A stretch of 64,000 nt of DNA from Neocallimastix lanati (nom. inval.) (Eukaryota > Neocallimastigomycota > Neocallimastigomycetes > Neocallimastigales > Neocallimastigaceae), in assembly GCA_016946835.1 (NCBI GenBank), contig JACVTC010000079.1, positions 200,001 to 264,000 on the forward strand, written 5' to 3'. The position numbers and the translations under genes were made by a program. Each line of letters starts with the position of its first letter. Positions within the stretch are counted from its first letter, which is position 1. Positions 1 to 13,812 of the stretch are shown here, in pieces. The notes beneath the pieces were generated by a model that saw only the letters and a list, made by a program, of their open reading frames with translations, was not told the origin of the DNA and did not search any database.

Positions 1-170
1 ACTCGACTTTGAATCCCATATACGAATCCAATCCCCTGACGAATTTTTATAAGTAGATTTTACAATTGCTTTACGAATATTTTTATATTTCCAGGTAGAG
101 CTATATCTTTTTGAACTAGAATCAATGCTATTTATCACAATTAAATATATTGATATATTAATAATAATTA

Positions 171-216
<46 letters not shown>

Positions 217-757
217 ATATTAGAAATTAATTTATGAATTAAAAAATTGATCTCTGAAATAAAAAATTAATTTATGAAATAAAAAATTAATCTATAAAAA
301 AAAAAATTATTTTAATAAATATAAAATAAAAAAAAAAAAAATAAAATAAAAATAAAATAAAATATAATTTATTAACTAATCCTCTTCATCTCCCTTTGGA
401 TGAGAATTAGATGGTCTTTGAAGATAACCGTTGTTTGAGGAACTACCAGAAATCCATGATCTTCCATAAGCAGGAATACCAACAACAATTTTACTTGAAG
501 GGAAATTAGCATTTATCCAGTTACTTACCGCACCAGATAAAGAATAGCCATTATCATCTTCTGAAATTGAATACAGTGAAGATTGATGAGATGTAACGGT
601 TGACCAACTTCCAGCAAACTTTTTTTTTTTTAAATATTGACAATATATATTATGAAAATATAGATATATACATATAATTAATATATATAATTAATAGTTA
701 TCATTTAAATTTATATGATAAGATTTAATTTATTATATATATATATATATATATTAT

Positions 758-832
<75 letters not shown>

Positions 833-2090
833 GTAATAACAACAGTAATAATAGTAATAATAATAGTAATAATAATACTAATAATAATACTAATAATAAT
901 AGTAATAATAATACTAATAATAATAATAGTTACATCGTAAGCCATAATATTAACATAGTCAAACAATTCAGCAAATTCAGACATATCTTTTAATGGACGA
1001 GAGTCCACTTCAAATGTATTAAATGGAACAGCAGCAGAAATAATTTTTGAAGAACCAATAGCTTCACGTAATTCCCTTAACAATTTCAATAAATTATTTG
1101 TATCATTTTCAGCATCAAAACTACAAAAAAAAAAAAATTGAAATAATATATAAATAAATAAATTATGTATAGATTTTAGATTATTTTTTATTTTTTTTTT
1201 TTGTATTATTACTATTAATGAAAAAAAGTATATATATACATATACATATTTAGGTATATATATATTTTTTTTTTATTTTATTATATTTTTTTTTCTTAAA
1301 TATTTATACATTATTTATACTAACTTATCATCATAAGCACCACTTGTACCTGGATATTCCCAATCAATATCAATACCATCTGCATCACTTGCTTCCAACA
1401 TTCTTTTCACACTCTTAACAAATTTTGATCGTCGAGAAGAAGAAGATGCCATTTTTGAGTAATACTTACTACCTGTCCAGCCACCAATGGACATTAAAAC
1501 TTTAATATTTTTATTTTTTTCATGAGCAGTTTCAACTAATTCTAAAAATCTACTTGAATCATAATCTAATGAATAATCATTTGAATCAATTTCGGCAAAC
1601 GCTAAAATTTAAATTTATATATTTATATTTATATTTAAATATATATATATATATTAAATTTTTATTAGTATTACTATGATTAATAATAATATCATTAATA
1701 TAATTTATATGATTAATCATATATAAATATATTTATTAAAAAAAAAAAGTATATATATATATATATATTAATTATTATTTTTTCTTTTAACCATAATTTA
1801 TATGAGTAAGCTTATTAAATGGAATATTCTTTGGTGGGAAATCGTAATACTTCCATTCTGGATAGTAAACAATGATTGATTTTGATAATTTTGAATTTTT
1901 ACATAAACCTTCAATACCCGATTGGGAAGTGGATATTTCTACCATATTTTTTCCAAGATTGGATGTATTAAGACTTATATTATCACATCTTCCATAATCA
2001 GATTGACATTTATAACCACAATATTCACTTGTTGTACCACACCAACCATACCGAGAACTATCAATTGAAATATATATTAGGGAGATTACA

Positions 2091-2124
<34 letters not shown>

Positions 2125-2339
2125 ATTCATCCATTATAGTTTGTTTTATTTTTTTTCATTATATTATTATATCTATATAATAAAATTTGATATAAAAAAT
2201 ATATATATATATATATTTATAATTACCAGCATTCATCATCAGGACAAGTTCCATATCCTTTGCCACATTTATTAGCTTTACTTAAAGACACTAATACTAA
2301 TAATATTAATAATTTAAATAATTCTTTAATTTTTATCAT
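1..2339 (-). CDS. Secreted GH18 chitinase with N-terminal CBM18 (5' part; runs off window)
   Basis: Six exons are readable on the minus strand: 2339-2227, 2057-1792, 1601-1325, 1120-934, 618-377 and 127-1. All five introns are GT..AG, phases agree, and the exons total 404 whole codons before the window edge. Residues 1-22 form a signal peptide (Leu/Ile-rich, ending SLSKA). Residues 24-62 are a hevein-type CBM18 (CGKGYG, CCSRYGWCG, SEYCGYKCQ, GRC); the CC pair only appears after intron 1 is removed. The GH18 barrel follows: INYAF, VLMSIGGW and the catalytic motif DGIDIDWEYPG, with the likely proton donor E208. Later come NIMAYD and the partial end WKYKNIRKAIVKS. The enzyme should be secreted and hydrolyse beta-1,4-GlcNAc chains in fungal wall or exogenous chitin. 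Intron 4 carries a long AAT microsatellite that creates spurious poly-Asn/poly-Ile frames. The C-terminus, and hence any dockerin, lies outside the window. Confidence 0.93.
754..933. repeat. AAT-type trinucleotide microsatellite in chitinase intron 4
   Basis: About 150 bases of AAT/AGT/ACT triplets occupy intron 4 of the GH18 gene. They read as poly-Asn on plus and poly-Ile on minus, but lie between the splice donor after MAYD and the acceptor before FAGSW, so they are not coding. Confidence 0.9.
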
Positions 2340-2622
2340 TTTTTATTTTTTTTTTTTTTATTTTTTTTTTTTTATTTTATTTTTTTTTTTTTTAATTTTT
2401 AAAATTAAAATTATATTTTAAATTAAAAATAAATAATAAAAAAAAATTAATAAGAATTAATTTTGATAATTCTCCCTTCATTATTTCAAATTGTTTTTAA
2501 TTATGGAAATATAATTAATAATTAATAATTAATAATAATATAAAATATAAAAAATTTGAAAATTTTTTATTTTTTTTTTTTTATTAAAATAAAATAAAAA
2601 AAAAAAAGTATAACAACAGCAA

Positions 2623-2653
<31 letters not shown>

Positions 2654-3865
2654 GGCTATTTTTAAATTAATATAAAAATTCTTTGTTATTAATGAAAAAA
2701 AAATATTTTTAATAATTTATATAATATATTTCATAAAATTTATATTATATTAAATATATTATCGAAATGAAAACTAAATTCTGAAAAAAAAAAAAAAAAT
2801 AAAAAATAAAAAAAAAATAATTAATTAAAATAATATAAAATAAAATAAATTTTAAATCCTTAAAATCAAAATATATATATATATTTTTTTTTTCTTTTTA
2901 ACATGTCAAAATTGACATTATTATTAGTATGTATGGTCGACAACAATTTAATAAAAATTTTAGTCCTTTAAAAATTATTGTAATAAATTCAACTTTAAAT
3001 TTTAACATTTTCTTTATAAATAATTAAAAAAGAAAAAATTTAAAATTTAAAATTTCAATTGATTTTAATTTAAAAAAAATTTTTTTGTGATTATATATTT
3101 GCATTGCACTTAATGGATAATTAATATTAATATTTTAATAAATTATATTAAAAATAGTTTTTTTTTTTTTTTTATTATTGTTAAAAAATTAAAAATTATA
3201 AACTTTATTATATATGTATTTTTTAAATTATTTTTTTTTTTTATTTTATTAATTCAAAGATTTTATTAATAATTATATTGATATTTTTTTTTTTTTTAAA
3301 TTTTAAAAATATACAAATAAATAATATTATAATATATAATAAAAAAGACCGCTTATTAACAATAACAAAAGTATTACAAAATTATAAAAAAAGTTTTACA
3401 AATATAAAAAAGTTAGTACAAATACGAAAGTGTATCATAAAATTAAAAAGTAATACAAATTTAAAAGAAATTTAATGATACTTATAATAAAGCCCTTTCA
3501 TCTCAAATAGTAAATTAAGATTATATTTTTTAAATTCCATAATAATAAAATAAAAATAATTATTTTTTTTCATATTATATAAAAATAAAAATTAATAATA
3601 AATTATTAAATATATAAACAATATTTAAATGAATTAATAAATTAATATTTGATTTGAATGAAATAAAATAGATATATATTCTTTTTCTTTGATTTATTGC
3701 TTTTTTTTTATTATGGATTAAAAAATTAACATCATGTTAACTCGTTATTAGAATTATAAAAGATATTGTTGAAATAAGATTTAATTCCAAGTTACAGTAT
3801 CAAATATTTAATTAGATCGTTCCATCCTAATGTATGAGTTTAAAACGATTATTTGTTATAATTAA
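2340..3865. other. AT-rich intergenic region, no gene seen
   Basis: This is the upstream flank of the GH18 gene. It holds homopolymers and short AT repeats. A 65-codon frame at 3278-3475 is low-complexity Lys/Asn/Ile with no family resemblance and is treated as chance. Confidence 0.6.
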
Positions 3866-4128
3866 TTATTTTCCTTCTTTCTTTATAGCCTTAGGAATAT
3901 ATTCCTTAGTATACTGATTCAATTTTATTAAAATAAGCATTGATGAATATAATAATTAATAATTATGAATGTAATATAAATAAAAGACTACAGAGTCAAT
4001 GGTTAAATTATTAATTCCTCTTAAAAAAAAAAAAAAAAAAAATCAGAAGTTAGTAATACAAATGATGTTGTACCTCTAATCTTAATTGAAATAAATCAGC
4101 TCTACAGAAATCATCAAGATCATAATAC
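3866..4128 (-). CDS. Two candidate 3'-terminal exons of an unidentified gene
   Basis: Two short minus-strand exons join in phase. Exon 4128-4074 reads YYDLDDFCRADLFQLRLE and ends in a GT donor. Exon 3913-3866, after an AATCAG acceptor, reads YTKEYIPKAIKKEGK and a stop. Both use a mixed amino-acid alphabet unlike the Asn/Ile/Lys/Phe noise around them. The intron contains a poly(A) tract. I could not place upstream exons with confidence; a frame reading VEEIIIEITSVHKRIL near 5235-5285 (minus) may be another, which would put the heptamer satellite in an intron. The product is not recognised, and a decayed gene fragment is equally possible. Confidence 0.35.
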
Positions 4129-4309
4129 CTTTAAAAATAGTTATATTATTTATAAATGATATATGTAAAATATCAAAAAACTACTATTAATATTTTATAG
4201 TATAATTTATTATTATATACAATTTTTCTTTTTTTTTTTTTTTTTTTTCCAAAAATTTAAATTATTCTTTTATTGGTTTTAAATTATATTCATAATACTA
4301 TTTGCAATA

Positions 4310-5148
4310 GGTTACACAAATTTCAGTAATTAATAAATTTTGTAGTTTATAGAAAAAAAAATTCAATAGCAAAAAAAAAAAATAAATAAAAAATAAAAAT
4401 TTTAACAATTTATTTATATTGAGAGATATATAATAAATATATAATAATATACTATTTATTATTATTTATTATTTATTATTAAATACTCATCTTATTCTTT
4501 TTATTATTATATATTATTCAATTAATTATTTAATTAGTTATAATTAAAATTTATTTATTTTTATTTATTATATTTATTATTTATTATTTATTATTTATTA
4601 TTTATTATTTATTATTTATTATTTATTATTTATTATTTATTATTTATTATTTATTATTTATTATTTATTATTTATTATTTATTATTTATTATTTATTTAT
4701 TTATTATTTATTATTTATTATCTATTATTTATTTATTTATTATTTATTATTTATTATTTATTATTTATTATTTATTATTTATTTATTTATTTATTATTTA
4801 TTATTCAATTATTTAATTAGTTATTTAAATTTATTATTTATTATTTATTATTTATTATTTATTATTTATTATTTATTTATTTATTTATTATTTATTATTC
4901 AATTATTTAATTAGTTATTTAAATTTATTATTTATTATTTATTATTTATTATCTATTATTTATTTATTTATTATTTATTATTTATTATTTATTATTTATT
5001 ATTTATTATTTATTATTTATTATTCAATTATTTAATTAGTTATTTAAATTTATTATTTATTTATTTTTTTATTACTTATTATTATTAAATAAATATTGAA
5101 TATGTCAAAAAGTTAAATAACTAAACACTAAGTAATATTTGTGTAACC
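4310..5148. repeat. ATTTATT satellite block flanked by 12-bp inverted repeats
   Basis: From about 4540 to 5060 the DNA is tandem TTATTTA heptamers with tetramer slips. Inside, the phrase CAATTATTTAATTAGTTATTT recurs near 4805, 4897 and 5023, with a looser copy near 4517, giving a higher-order period of roughly 90-125 bases. The block is bracketed by GGTTACACAAAT at 4310-4321 and its reverse complement ATTTGTGTAACC near 5137-5148. No target-site duplication is evident. Confidence 0.7.
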
Positions 5149-6156
5149 TTTACACAAATTTTTTTTTTAAAAAAAAAAAAAAATATACTAAATATATTAA
5201 ATTTATAAAAATGAAATTTTAAACTGTAAATAAAGCTTCATTTCACAAAATTCTTTTATGAACACTTGTGATTTCTATTATTATTTCTTCAACTTATATA
5301 ATTTTGTTAAGTATAATTTTATTCAAATATAAAAAATATATATTTTTTTTCATTCCAATTATTAAAAAATATATTAAAATAGAGTTAGTGTAGTTTATAC
5401 ATATATATATATTTTATTTATTATTATTTTTTTTTTGTTATTTGAAATAAAAAATAAGTAAATGAATATATTATAATGTATAATACTAATTTACGATTGG
5501 TACAAAAAATATATATATATTTAAATAATTTAGATATTATATTTATTATGTATATTACATATAATAATAATACACATAAATTTCAATATTCTGTTCGTTT
5601 TAGGCTATTTTATAAAAATAGTTGCTTAGATAGATTACAATTTTTTTTAAAAAAAAAAAAAAGAATAGAAAAAAAAAGCATTCTAAACAAAACTATAAAA
5701 TCATTATTATTCAAAGATAATCCTTTAATATTATACTTTTTTTTTAAACATAACTCTATACTACTTATGAAGAATGAAAAATTATAAAATATTGTAAAAT
5801 TCTATAAATTAACAGTATGTATTTGTATTATTGTTAATTTAAATAATTTTTTAATTTTTAAAAGTGTATTTGTATTAATAAAAATTCTAATCTTTTATTT
5901 AAAGCTGATTAGTAATTATTAGGAACCAATAAATTAAAAAGTAATAAAAAAATTATTTTGAATTTTATTTTTAATTAAATATAAAATAAAATTTTTATAT
6001 ATATCAAATAGAAATTAAATAATAGAGATTCAACTGGTGGTTAGTTATAATTATTTGAGATTTAATATGTTGGCATGACCATTGTAAAAAAAAAAAATTA
6101 CCATATAAAAGTTTTTCTTTTTTTTCTTTTTTTTTTTTTTCTTTCTTTCTTTCTTT

Positions 6157-6190
<34 letters not shown>

Positions 6191-6983
6191 AAAAAACAAT
6201 AGTAAGTATAATTTTAGAAAAAGTAAACTTTAAATAGTTTTTTTTTTTTAATTTTTTATTTTTTTGATAATGCACATTTATCATCATATATTTTTAAACA
6301 TAAAAATTATAATGGTATTATAATTATAAAACGATAAAAAGAAAAATATTTTAAACTATATATATATATTTTTTTTATAATTTTTTAATAGTAATAACTA
6401 AACGTACTTTATTTTATATTTTTTTTCTTCAGCTAATTAAATCATTTTATTAAAAAAAAAAAAAAAAAGTATTTAATTTAATAATTAAAATTTAAAATGT
6501 ATTTTAAATTTTTTTTTTTTAAAGTTATTACATGTATGAATCAACAATCTATCATTGATAATTGATAATGTGAAAAAAAAGGAATTCCGATTTTATTATT
6601 ATTATTTTTATTTTACTTAAAAAAAAAAAAAAAAAAGAAAAAAGAAAAAAAGAAGAAGAAAATGAAAAAGAAAAAGAAAATGATTAGTTACTTTTTGTAT
6701 ATTAACAATAGAATAATATTAATCTTTTTTTAGTTTTCTATTTTTTTTTATTTTTTTTATTTTTTATAATTTTTAAAAAAAAATTAAAAGAATTTAAAAA
6801 AAATTTTTTTTATTATAGATAATTTAGGGATTGTTATAAAAACTTAAACTTTATTTTATATAAAAATTATTAAATAAAATTATTTTCAATTTTTATATAA
6901 AATAAATGTTTTATATATAATAAAATATATTATACAATATATTGTAATATTATTGTTAATATATTTTTTATAAAAAAAGCGCT

Positions 6984-7022
<39 letters not shown>

Positions 7023-7951
7023 GAAAATTAGAATTTGAAGATTATCCTTAACTTTTATTTTTTTTTTTTTAATAATTAGAAAGATTTTAGGAAAAAAAAT
7101 TTACTATTATATGATAATTTTTTTTTTTTTTAAAATCTTAATATTAATGATATATCTATTATCATATATTATTAATCATAAAATATTTTTTTATTTATTA
7201 TTAAAGGAACTATTGAGAGTATAAAACTATTAATCACTTTATTCTGTGTATAATATACTATACTATATATATATGTTTTTATTTTCAAAAAAAATTTAAT
7301 AATTACATAGTAATAATATTATTATTATTTTATTTTATATCTTCATTTTATTAATATTAATATATTATTATTATTTTTTATTTCTATTTTTAATTTCAAA
7401 TAAATTGTTCATATAAATTAGATTTTCAAATTATTATTAATTATTTGTTATGAAATTCTGTAATTTGTTTTTTTTTTATTAAAAATAATAAAACATAAAA
7501 AAAAAAATAAGAAAATTAAAACATTTTTTGGATGCAGTTTTTCTTAAATGAAAAAAAAAAATTAATAATTAATCCAATTTATTATGACTTATCCATTTTA
7601 TTATATTATATTAAATAAATAAATTACATGTTGTATACATTACATATAAAATGTATACATTAAAAAAAAGAAGTTAAAATTTTTCTTTTTTTTTTTTTTA
7701 TTATTATTTAAAAAGTTTAACAAGTTTATCTTATCCATCTCAAAATAAAAGTGTTATATAAAAGTGTGTAGTATTTATTATAGAAAATACAGAAAAAAAT
7801 ATATTTAAAAGAATTAAAATATATTTAATTATAAATATATATAAAATATTTTATATATATTAAATTTAATTCCATAGATGAAATGATAAAAAGAATAAAA
7901 AGAATAATGAATAAATATTTTTTATTTTTTATTTTTTTATTCTCTTATTTA

Positions 7952-7983
<32 letters not shown>

Positions 7984-9600
7984 GAAATAGAAATAATAAT
8001 AATGTGTTCCAATATCCAATAATTATTTATATTATTCATATAGGCTAAATGAGTTACAAAGGAAGAATATCAGTTACACAATTCATATTAAATATTGATA
8101 AAATTTTATTTTTATTTTTATTTTTTATTTTTATTTTTATTTTTATTTTTATTTTTATCTTTATTTTTATTTTTATTTTTTATTTTTATTTTTATTTTTT
8201 ATTTTTATTTTTATCTTTATTTTTTATTATTATTATTTTTATTATTTAATGTTAATATAAGAGATATTAAAAAAATAAATATTGGGAATAATCTCATAAA
8301 AAATAAAATTTGCTAATTTTAAAAAAATTAAATAGCTATTATAAAAATTATTCAATGATAACAAAAATACAAAAGTAATATTATTAATAAAAAAGAATTA
8401 AAATTAACCAAAAAAAAAAAAAAAAATTGTAATAATTCATCTTCTGAAAAAAATATATTTGATATCTAATTTTTATTTTTTTTTATTATTTTTTTTTATG
8501 GTCAAACATTTTAACTTTTCTAATAGGTTATTTTATTTTTATATATTTTAGATATTAATGACTAAAGAAAGTAATAGATAAAAGATAAGAGACAACATAT
8601 CTTGATTTGATATGAAAAATAGCAATTATATCATTTGATAATGCATATATTTATAGATATCAAAAAGTAAATTTATAAAGTTTTTTTTATTTTTTTTTTT
8701 TTAATATTTATTAGACATTAATTTCAATAGAAGAACATTTAAAAAGAGTAATGTAATTATGGTATGGTCAATATTTTAATATCTAAAAAAAAAAAAATTA
8801 TAATTTTATAGTTGTTTGGAATACCTTAATTAATCCTTAACATTTAGGGAATATATAATATGGAAATATTTTTTTTTTTTTTTTTAATATAAATTATATC
8901 TAATTTCTACTATTTATATGGGTATATCCAATATATTCATATTAATATTCAATATATAGAATATATAATTAAAATGAATATATTATCTATCTTCTATATT
9001 TAAAATAAATATATTATTTAAAATGAAGCTATTATCTATTTATTATTATATATTAGTCATAATAAAATAATATTTAATTATATATATCATATATCATATA
9101 TGTAATAATACATTTATGATATATTTATATACATTGTTGTAATAGTAAATACAAGGGCTAATACTTTTTGTCCAATAATATTTATATATGATATATAGTA
9201 TAAACGAATATATGAAGGTTCCTATGAATTCAATTTTACAAAAAAGTTAATTTTTTTTTTTTAAAAAATTTTTTTTGTACATCTGAGCTTAAATTATTAA
9301 TATATTATGTATATAATGATTTGAATTGTATTATATAGAATAAAATTGAAAATAATATATATAATATATATAAGGATTTAAAAAAATGATTTAAAATTAA
9401 TTTTTTTTTTTTTTTTGAATTTTGGAAAACATTAGAATTTAAAAATAAAAATAAAAAATAAAAATAAAAAATAAAAGTATATAAAGAAAAAATAATTCCA
9501 ATTATTTTAAATTCATTTTAATTTTTAAAATTTTAATATAATTTAAATTACATATATTTAAAGATATATAATTTTTTAATAAAAATTTATATTTAATAAA

Positions 9601-9640
<40 letters not shown>

Positions 9641-9684
9641 AAGAGAAAAGATAAAAATAAAAATAATAATAAAAAATATAGATT
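5149..9684. other. AT-rich intergenic region with microsatellites, no convincing gene
   Basis: It contains long poly(T)/poly(A) tracts (for example 6989-7020 and 9607-9638) and an ATTTTT repeat at 8100-8230 that accounts for two overlapping Phe/Leu/Ile-rich frames. The 103-codon frame at 5476-5787 is low-complexity and lacks any recognisable motif. I see no RNA gene or mobile element here. Confidence 0.6.
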
Positions 9685-9933
9685 ATGTCATATAGAATGT
9701 CTGAAATGTACAAGATTAAAGATTCTGATGAACTTAAGTTGATGTTAGGATCTAAAAGTGATATACAAATATATCCACCACAAGTAAATTTACTTAGTTT
9801 CTTATCCCCAAAAATTCTTATGAGACGTAATGCTGTAAATGAAGATGAAATAAGGAAAGCAATAGCTCATTTAAATATTGACACAGCTACCAACAACAAA
9901 ATGTCTTCTGGACCAACTATGGTTGCAGTGTAG
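9685..9933 (+). CDS. Small conserved-looking hypothetical protein, 82 aa
   Basis: This is an intronless 82-residue frame with balanced composition (Asp, Glu, Pro, Ser, Ala, Met), unlike the flanking AT noise. It starts MSYRMSEMYKIKDSDELKL, has a Pro/Leu-rich middle (YPPQVNLLSFLSPKILMRR), then a predicted helix (NEDEIRKAIAHLNID) and ends GPTMVAV. The upstream ATG at 9685 was chosen; a second ATG lies four codons later. There is no signal peptide, membrane segment or metal motif. A poly(A) stretch at 9607-9638 precedes it and AATAAA-like signals follow the stop. I do not recognise the family. It could be a complete small gene or the last exon of a longer one. Confidence 0.6.
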   Translation: MSYRMSEMYKIKDSDELKLMLGSKSDIQIYPPQVNLLSFLSPKILMRRNAVNEDEIRKAIAHLNIDTATNNKMSSGPTMVAV

Positions 9934-11684
9934 TGTAGAAAAATATAATTATATATCAATATTTCAAAATCGAAGTGAACTTTTAAAAATAGAAATAAAA
10001 GAATTATTTTTATTGAGAAATAAATAAATGTGTTTTTTTTTTTCACAATAAAAGTAAAAATATTTAAATGTTGTCTTACCAAACTTGAATATCATAAGAT
10101 TCCCATATAAAATACATATAAATATATATTGAAAAAATGAATTGATATATATTATCTAAAAATATACCAGATTTTAACATTTCCCATATTTAACAATCAA
10201 AATTCATAAAAAAAAATAATAATAATTTTTCAAAACAATGAATAATAATACAATAATAGTAAAAAAATAATTTGGAAAAGAAATTTAAATTAATTAGTTA
10301 ATTAAAAAGTATTACATTATAATACCTTTTAATTAAAATTAATTTTATTTATTTATTATTTTTTTTTATTAAAAATATTTAATCAAAATGGAAATAATTA
10401 TATTTCTATTAATTTTAGAAATACAATTATTTGTAATTCTATTATATCTCATAATTTATATATAAAATATCAATTAAATTAGAATTTAGAGTATTTATTT
10501 TATTATTAAATAATTAGAATATTTATTAAAAAAATAAAATATGTAATTATATTATTATAATAATTTATTTATCAAATTAGAATATTTATATATAATCAAA
10601 AAAAAAAAAAAAAAAAAAAAAAAAATAGAACAAAAATAAACTGTAAAATAAAAAAATAAAAAAAAAAAAAGTCAAGCGAAATAGAACAGAATATAAATAT
10701 ATTAAATAAAATTGAATAAAAAATAAAATAAAATTAAATAAAATCGAATAAAATTGAATTGGAATTTAAAAAAAAAGGATGTTGTTTAAAATAAAATTTT
10801 TTTGAATAAATTATTAAAATATAATATTTGACTAGGCATAAAAAAAAAAAAAAGTAGTTATATAAATAATATTTATAAAACATAGAGTTTTATTATTTAT
10901 TATTAAATTTTCTATAATGAACATATAAATTATTTTTATTTGCCATTTTTTTTTTTTTAATTATTGATATATCATTGAAAAGAATGTTAACAAATTTTTA
11001 ATAAATATATATAAATATATTTTATTTTATTATTGAGTAATATGATAGATTATCAACAAATTAATATTAAAAATTGTAATTATTCATTATTTGTTATTAT
11101 TAGTTATAGTGTAAAATTTTTAAATAAATAAAGTAACTTTTTTTTTTATATTTTATAATTATTTTTTTTCCTAAAACATATTATAATATTTACAATGTAA
11201 TATTTATAATAAATAGTAATTTTACTTTTTATTTTATAGTTTTATCTGTTATTATTTTTATTTTTTTTTAATAAAGTGAAATTAATTAATATAATAGTAA
11301 ATAGGTGGATAAACAAATTTTAATTTTCATGATATAATAAACTATAATTAATTTTAATAAAATTTAAATTTATAGTGTAATAATATAAATAATATAAATA
11401 TATATTTAAATATTTTTTAAAAAAATATTATATATGATATAATCTTTATAATAGTAGTACTTGATCAATATTAATAAAAGAATAGTTTAAAAATTCATAA
11501 AGAAGAGGAATATTATAAGAATATAATAAAGATTGAAAAAGATATATAATTAAATTAATAAAATTAAAGTTTAGGAAAAGTAAAATTGTTTGCATTTTAT
11601 GTTATACAATTAATATTAACATTATGGATTATTTTATAGATAATATAATACAAGTTTCTTACTTAATAGTAGATTTATAAAAAA

Positions 11685-11779
<95 letters not shown>

Positions 11780-12123
11780 ATAGATAAATAAAAAAAATTT
11801 AGTATTTTATTTTTCCATTGTTTAATTTTTTTTTTTTGTTAAAAACTATTTTAGGTTGACTCACGGTCTTAAATTACTTCTCTTATTTCTTTTACTACTA
11901 TTATAATTTTTTTTTTTTTTTTGGTTAAAAATTATTTTACTACTATTATTTTTAATAATCACCATTTAAATCATATTAAATAATACTAATAAATAAAATA
12001 AAAAATAATAATCATTACCATATTAATAATAATAATATTATTAGTATTAGTAATAAACAGAATGTAATTAAATTTTTTTTTTTTTTTTTGATATAAATTT
12101 TTTTTTTTTTTGATATAAAATTT
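9934..12123. other. AT-rich intergenic region with AAAT microsatellite
   Basis: Nothing gene-like is visible. A long AAAT tetranucleotide array (about 25 copies) runs from 11680 to 11790, and poly(A) tracts lie at 10600-10625 and 10660-10671. Confidence 0.6.
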
Positions 12124-12285
12124 TGTTAAGAAGTTAGAACACTCAACAATATAAACACATATTGTTAATCAATTATTTATTATATTATATTTTTATTAAT
12201 AAAAAGACTTCAATTTAAATATAGTTATAAGTATGTAAACATTATGTTATGTTATAATGTACATAAATAATTATAAACCTTAACA
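12124..12285 (-). repeat. Putative 3' LTR of degenerate copia element
   Basis: Read on the minus strand, a purine tract (GCGAGGGAA, 12294-12286) is followed at once by TGTTAAGG... and the segment closes with ...CTTAACA at 12124. TGTTAAG/CTTAACA are 7-bp terminal inverted repeats in the TG..CA form expected of an LTR. It is short (162 bp). No matching 5' copy was found right of 15150, so the call rests on position and termini. Confidence 0.5.
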
Positions 12286-12910
12286 TTCCCTCGCATTACT
12301 AATTATATTTTTATTGAATTATTATTATTATTATTATCATTATTATTATTGTATTTATCATGCTGTTGATAATTTGAAAAATTTTTTAATTGAACATTAT
12401 TATTATCTGAAGATAATATATATATATATTTTTTTTTTATTTTCCCCCTCAATTAAAGAATCTTGAAAATCGATAATGGAATCGATGGAGTTGAGTTACT
12501 GGTGAAGAAAGAGGAGTGTTAATAGTACCAAGTACCTCTTCCATTAAGAAAACATCTCTATAGCGGTTACAACGGAATTTGTGTCTAAATCTAGGATTCT
12601 GTAAACCGAGGGAAATCATTAGGGTAGTCTACAAAAAAAAAATGTCCCCGGGAGGTTTATTGTTTTTTTGGTAAATTTGTTAATTTTATGATTATTATTA
12701 TAAAAGAATGTCTTAACAACCAAAAAAAAAAAAAGCTCTTTCAGATGAGAAATATCAGCAGATTTTTTTTTTTTTTTTTTTAAAGAATAGTTCATAAGGA
12801 ATATTTATTATTAATTAACTGATGTGGATTTAAATTGAATAAATATGCAGCATATTGGATAGCTAAATCTCAGTAATTATTTTAGAAGGAAGCTTGACAG
12901 AATTTAAAAA

Positions 12911-12962
<52 letters not shown>

Positions 12963-13772
12963 CAATTATTTTGAAATCAAATTTAAAGAAAGATACATTA
13001 TGTTCTTTGTCAGTAGTAGAATTAGACAATGAAATATTAACAGATTCATCTTCAAAAGCTAATATTGAAGGTTTAATTCTCTACCTTTTCGGCTCTCTCA
13101 TTTTTTTTTGTTGTTGTGAGTTACTAGGAGTTGAGTAAATACATAAAAAAATAAAAAATTAAATTAATACCTTCGGATTGAAGATAAGTAATTAAATTTT
13201 TATTGATATATTCCGTGCCATTAATCAGATTATAATGTTGATAAATTTTATAGGGTGTAATATTTAAAATATGTTTATTAAAGAAAATAAAAAAAAAAAA
13301 AGTATTAAAAAAATATCACTTTTTTTTTTTTTTTTTTTAATAGAAAAAAAAAAAAAACCCACACTTTATGAGCATAGTCATTTAAAAATGTGTCATAGTA
13401 ATTATATCCTAAGTATGAGGTTTCTAATTTACCGATCAGGTCAGTATGAACTAGTTCCACTGTTTTTTTTTTTTTTTTTTTATTTTGGCCTTTTTAAGAG
13501 ATGAATAAAAAAAGGTTTTTTGTTATCTTTCATTTATTATTAATTTTGCATTGAGGACAGAAGTCCTTTTTTATTGATGATTAGATGTATGTTTTTTTCT
13601 AAGACGAAAGATTTTTTATGTCTTTTTTATTATTAAAAAATGTCCAAGTTTTGGCATTGCCATAGATTGTAATTTATATTGAGAATATGATTATCGTTAT
13701 TTGAAGTAGTTTGACATGAAATTGTATTGAATGTAAATAAGTGTTCATCTTTTTCAAAAATATATTTTGGCA

Positions 13773-13812
<40 letters not shown>

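Noticed and set aside
715-1089. Poly-Asn and poly-Ile open frames
   Set aside because: They are the AAT microsatellite in a chitinase intron; the minus frame also includes the real exon 4 but reads on into the intron.
4560-5060. Possible CRISPR-like or telomeric array
   Set aside because: The repeats are A/T-only heptamers without unique spacers and without the G-rich strand of telomeres.
5476-5787. 103-codon plus-strand frame
   Set aside because: Low-complexity Lys/Asn/Phe/Ile composition, poly-A encoded Lys run and no family motif; expected by chance at this base composition.
8049-8316. Two overlapping Phe/Leu/Ile frames resembling membrane proteins
   Set aside because: Produced by an ATTTTT microsatellite; the hydrophobicity is an artefact of repeat translation.
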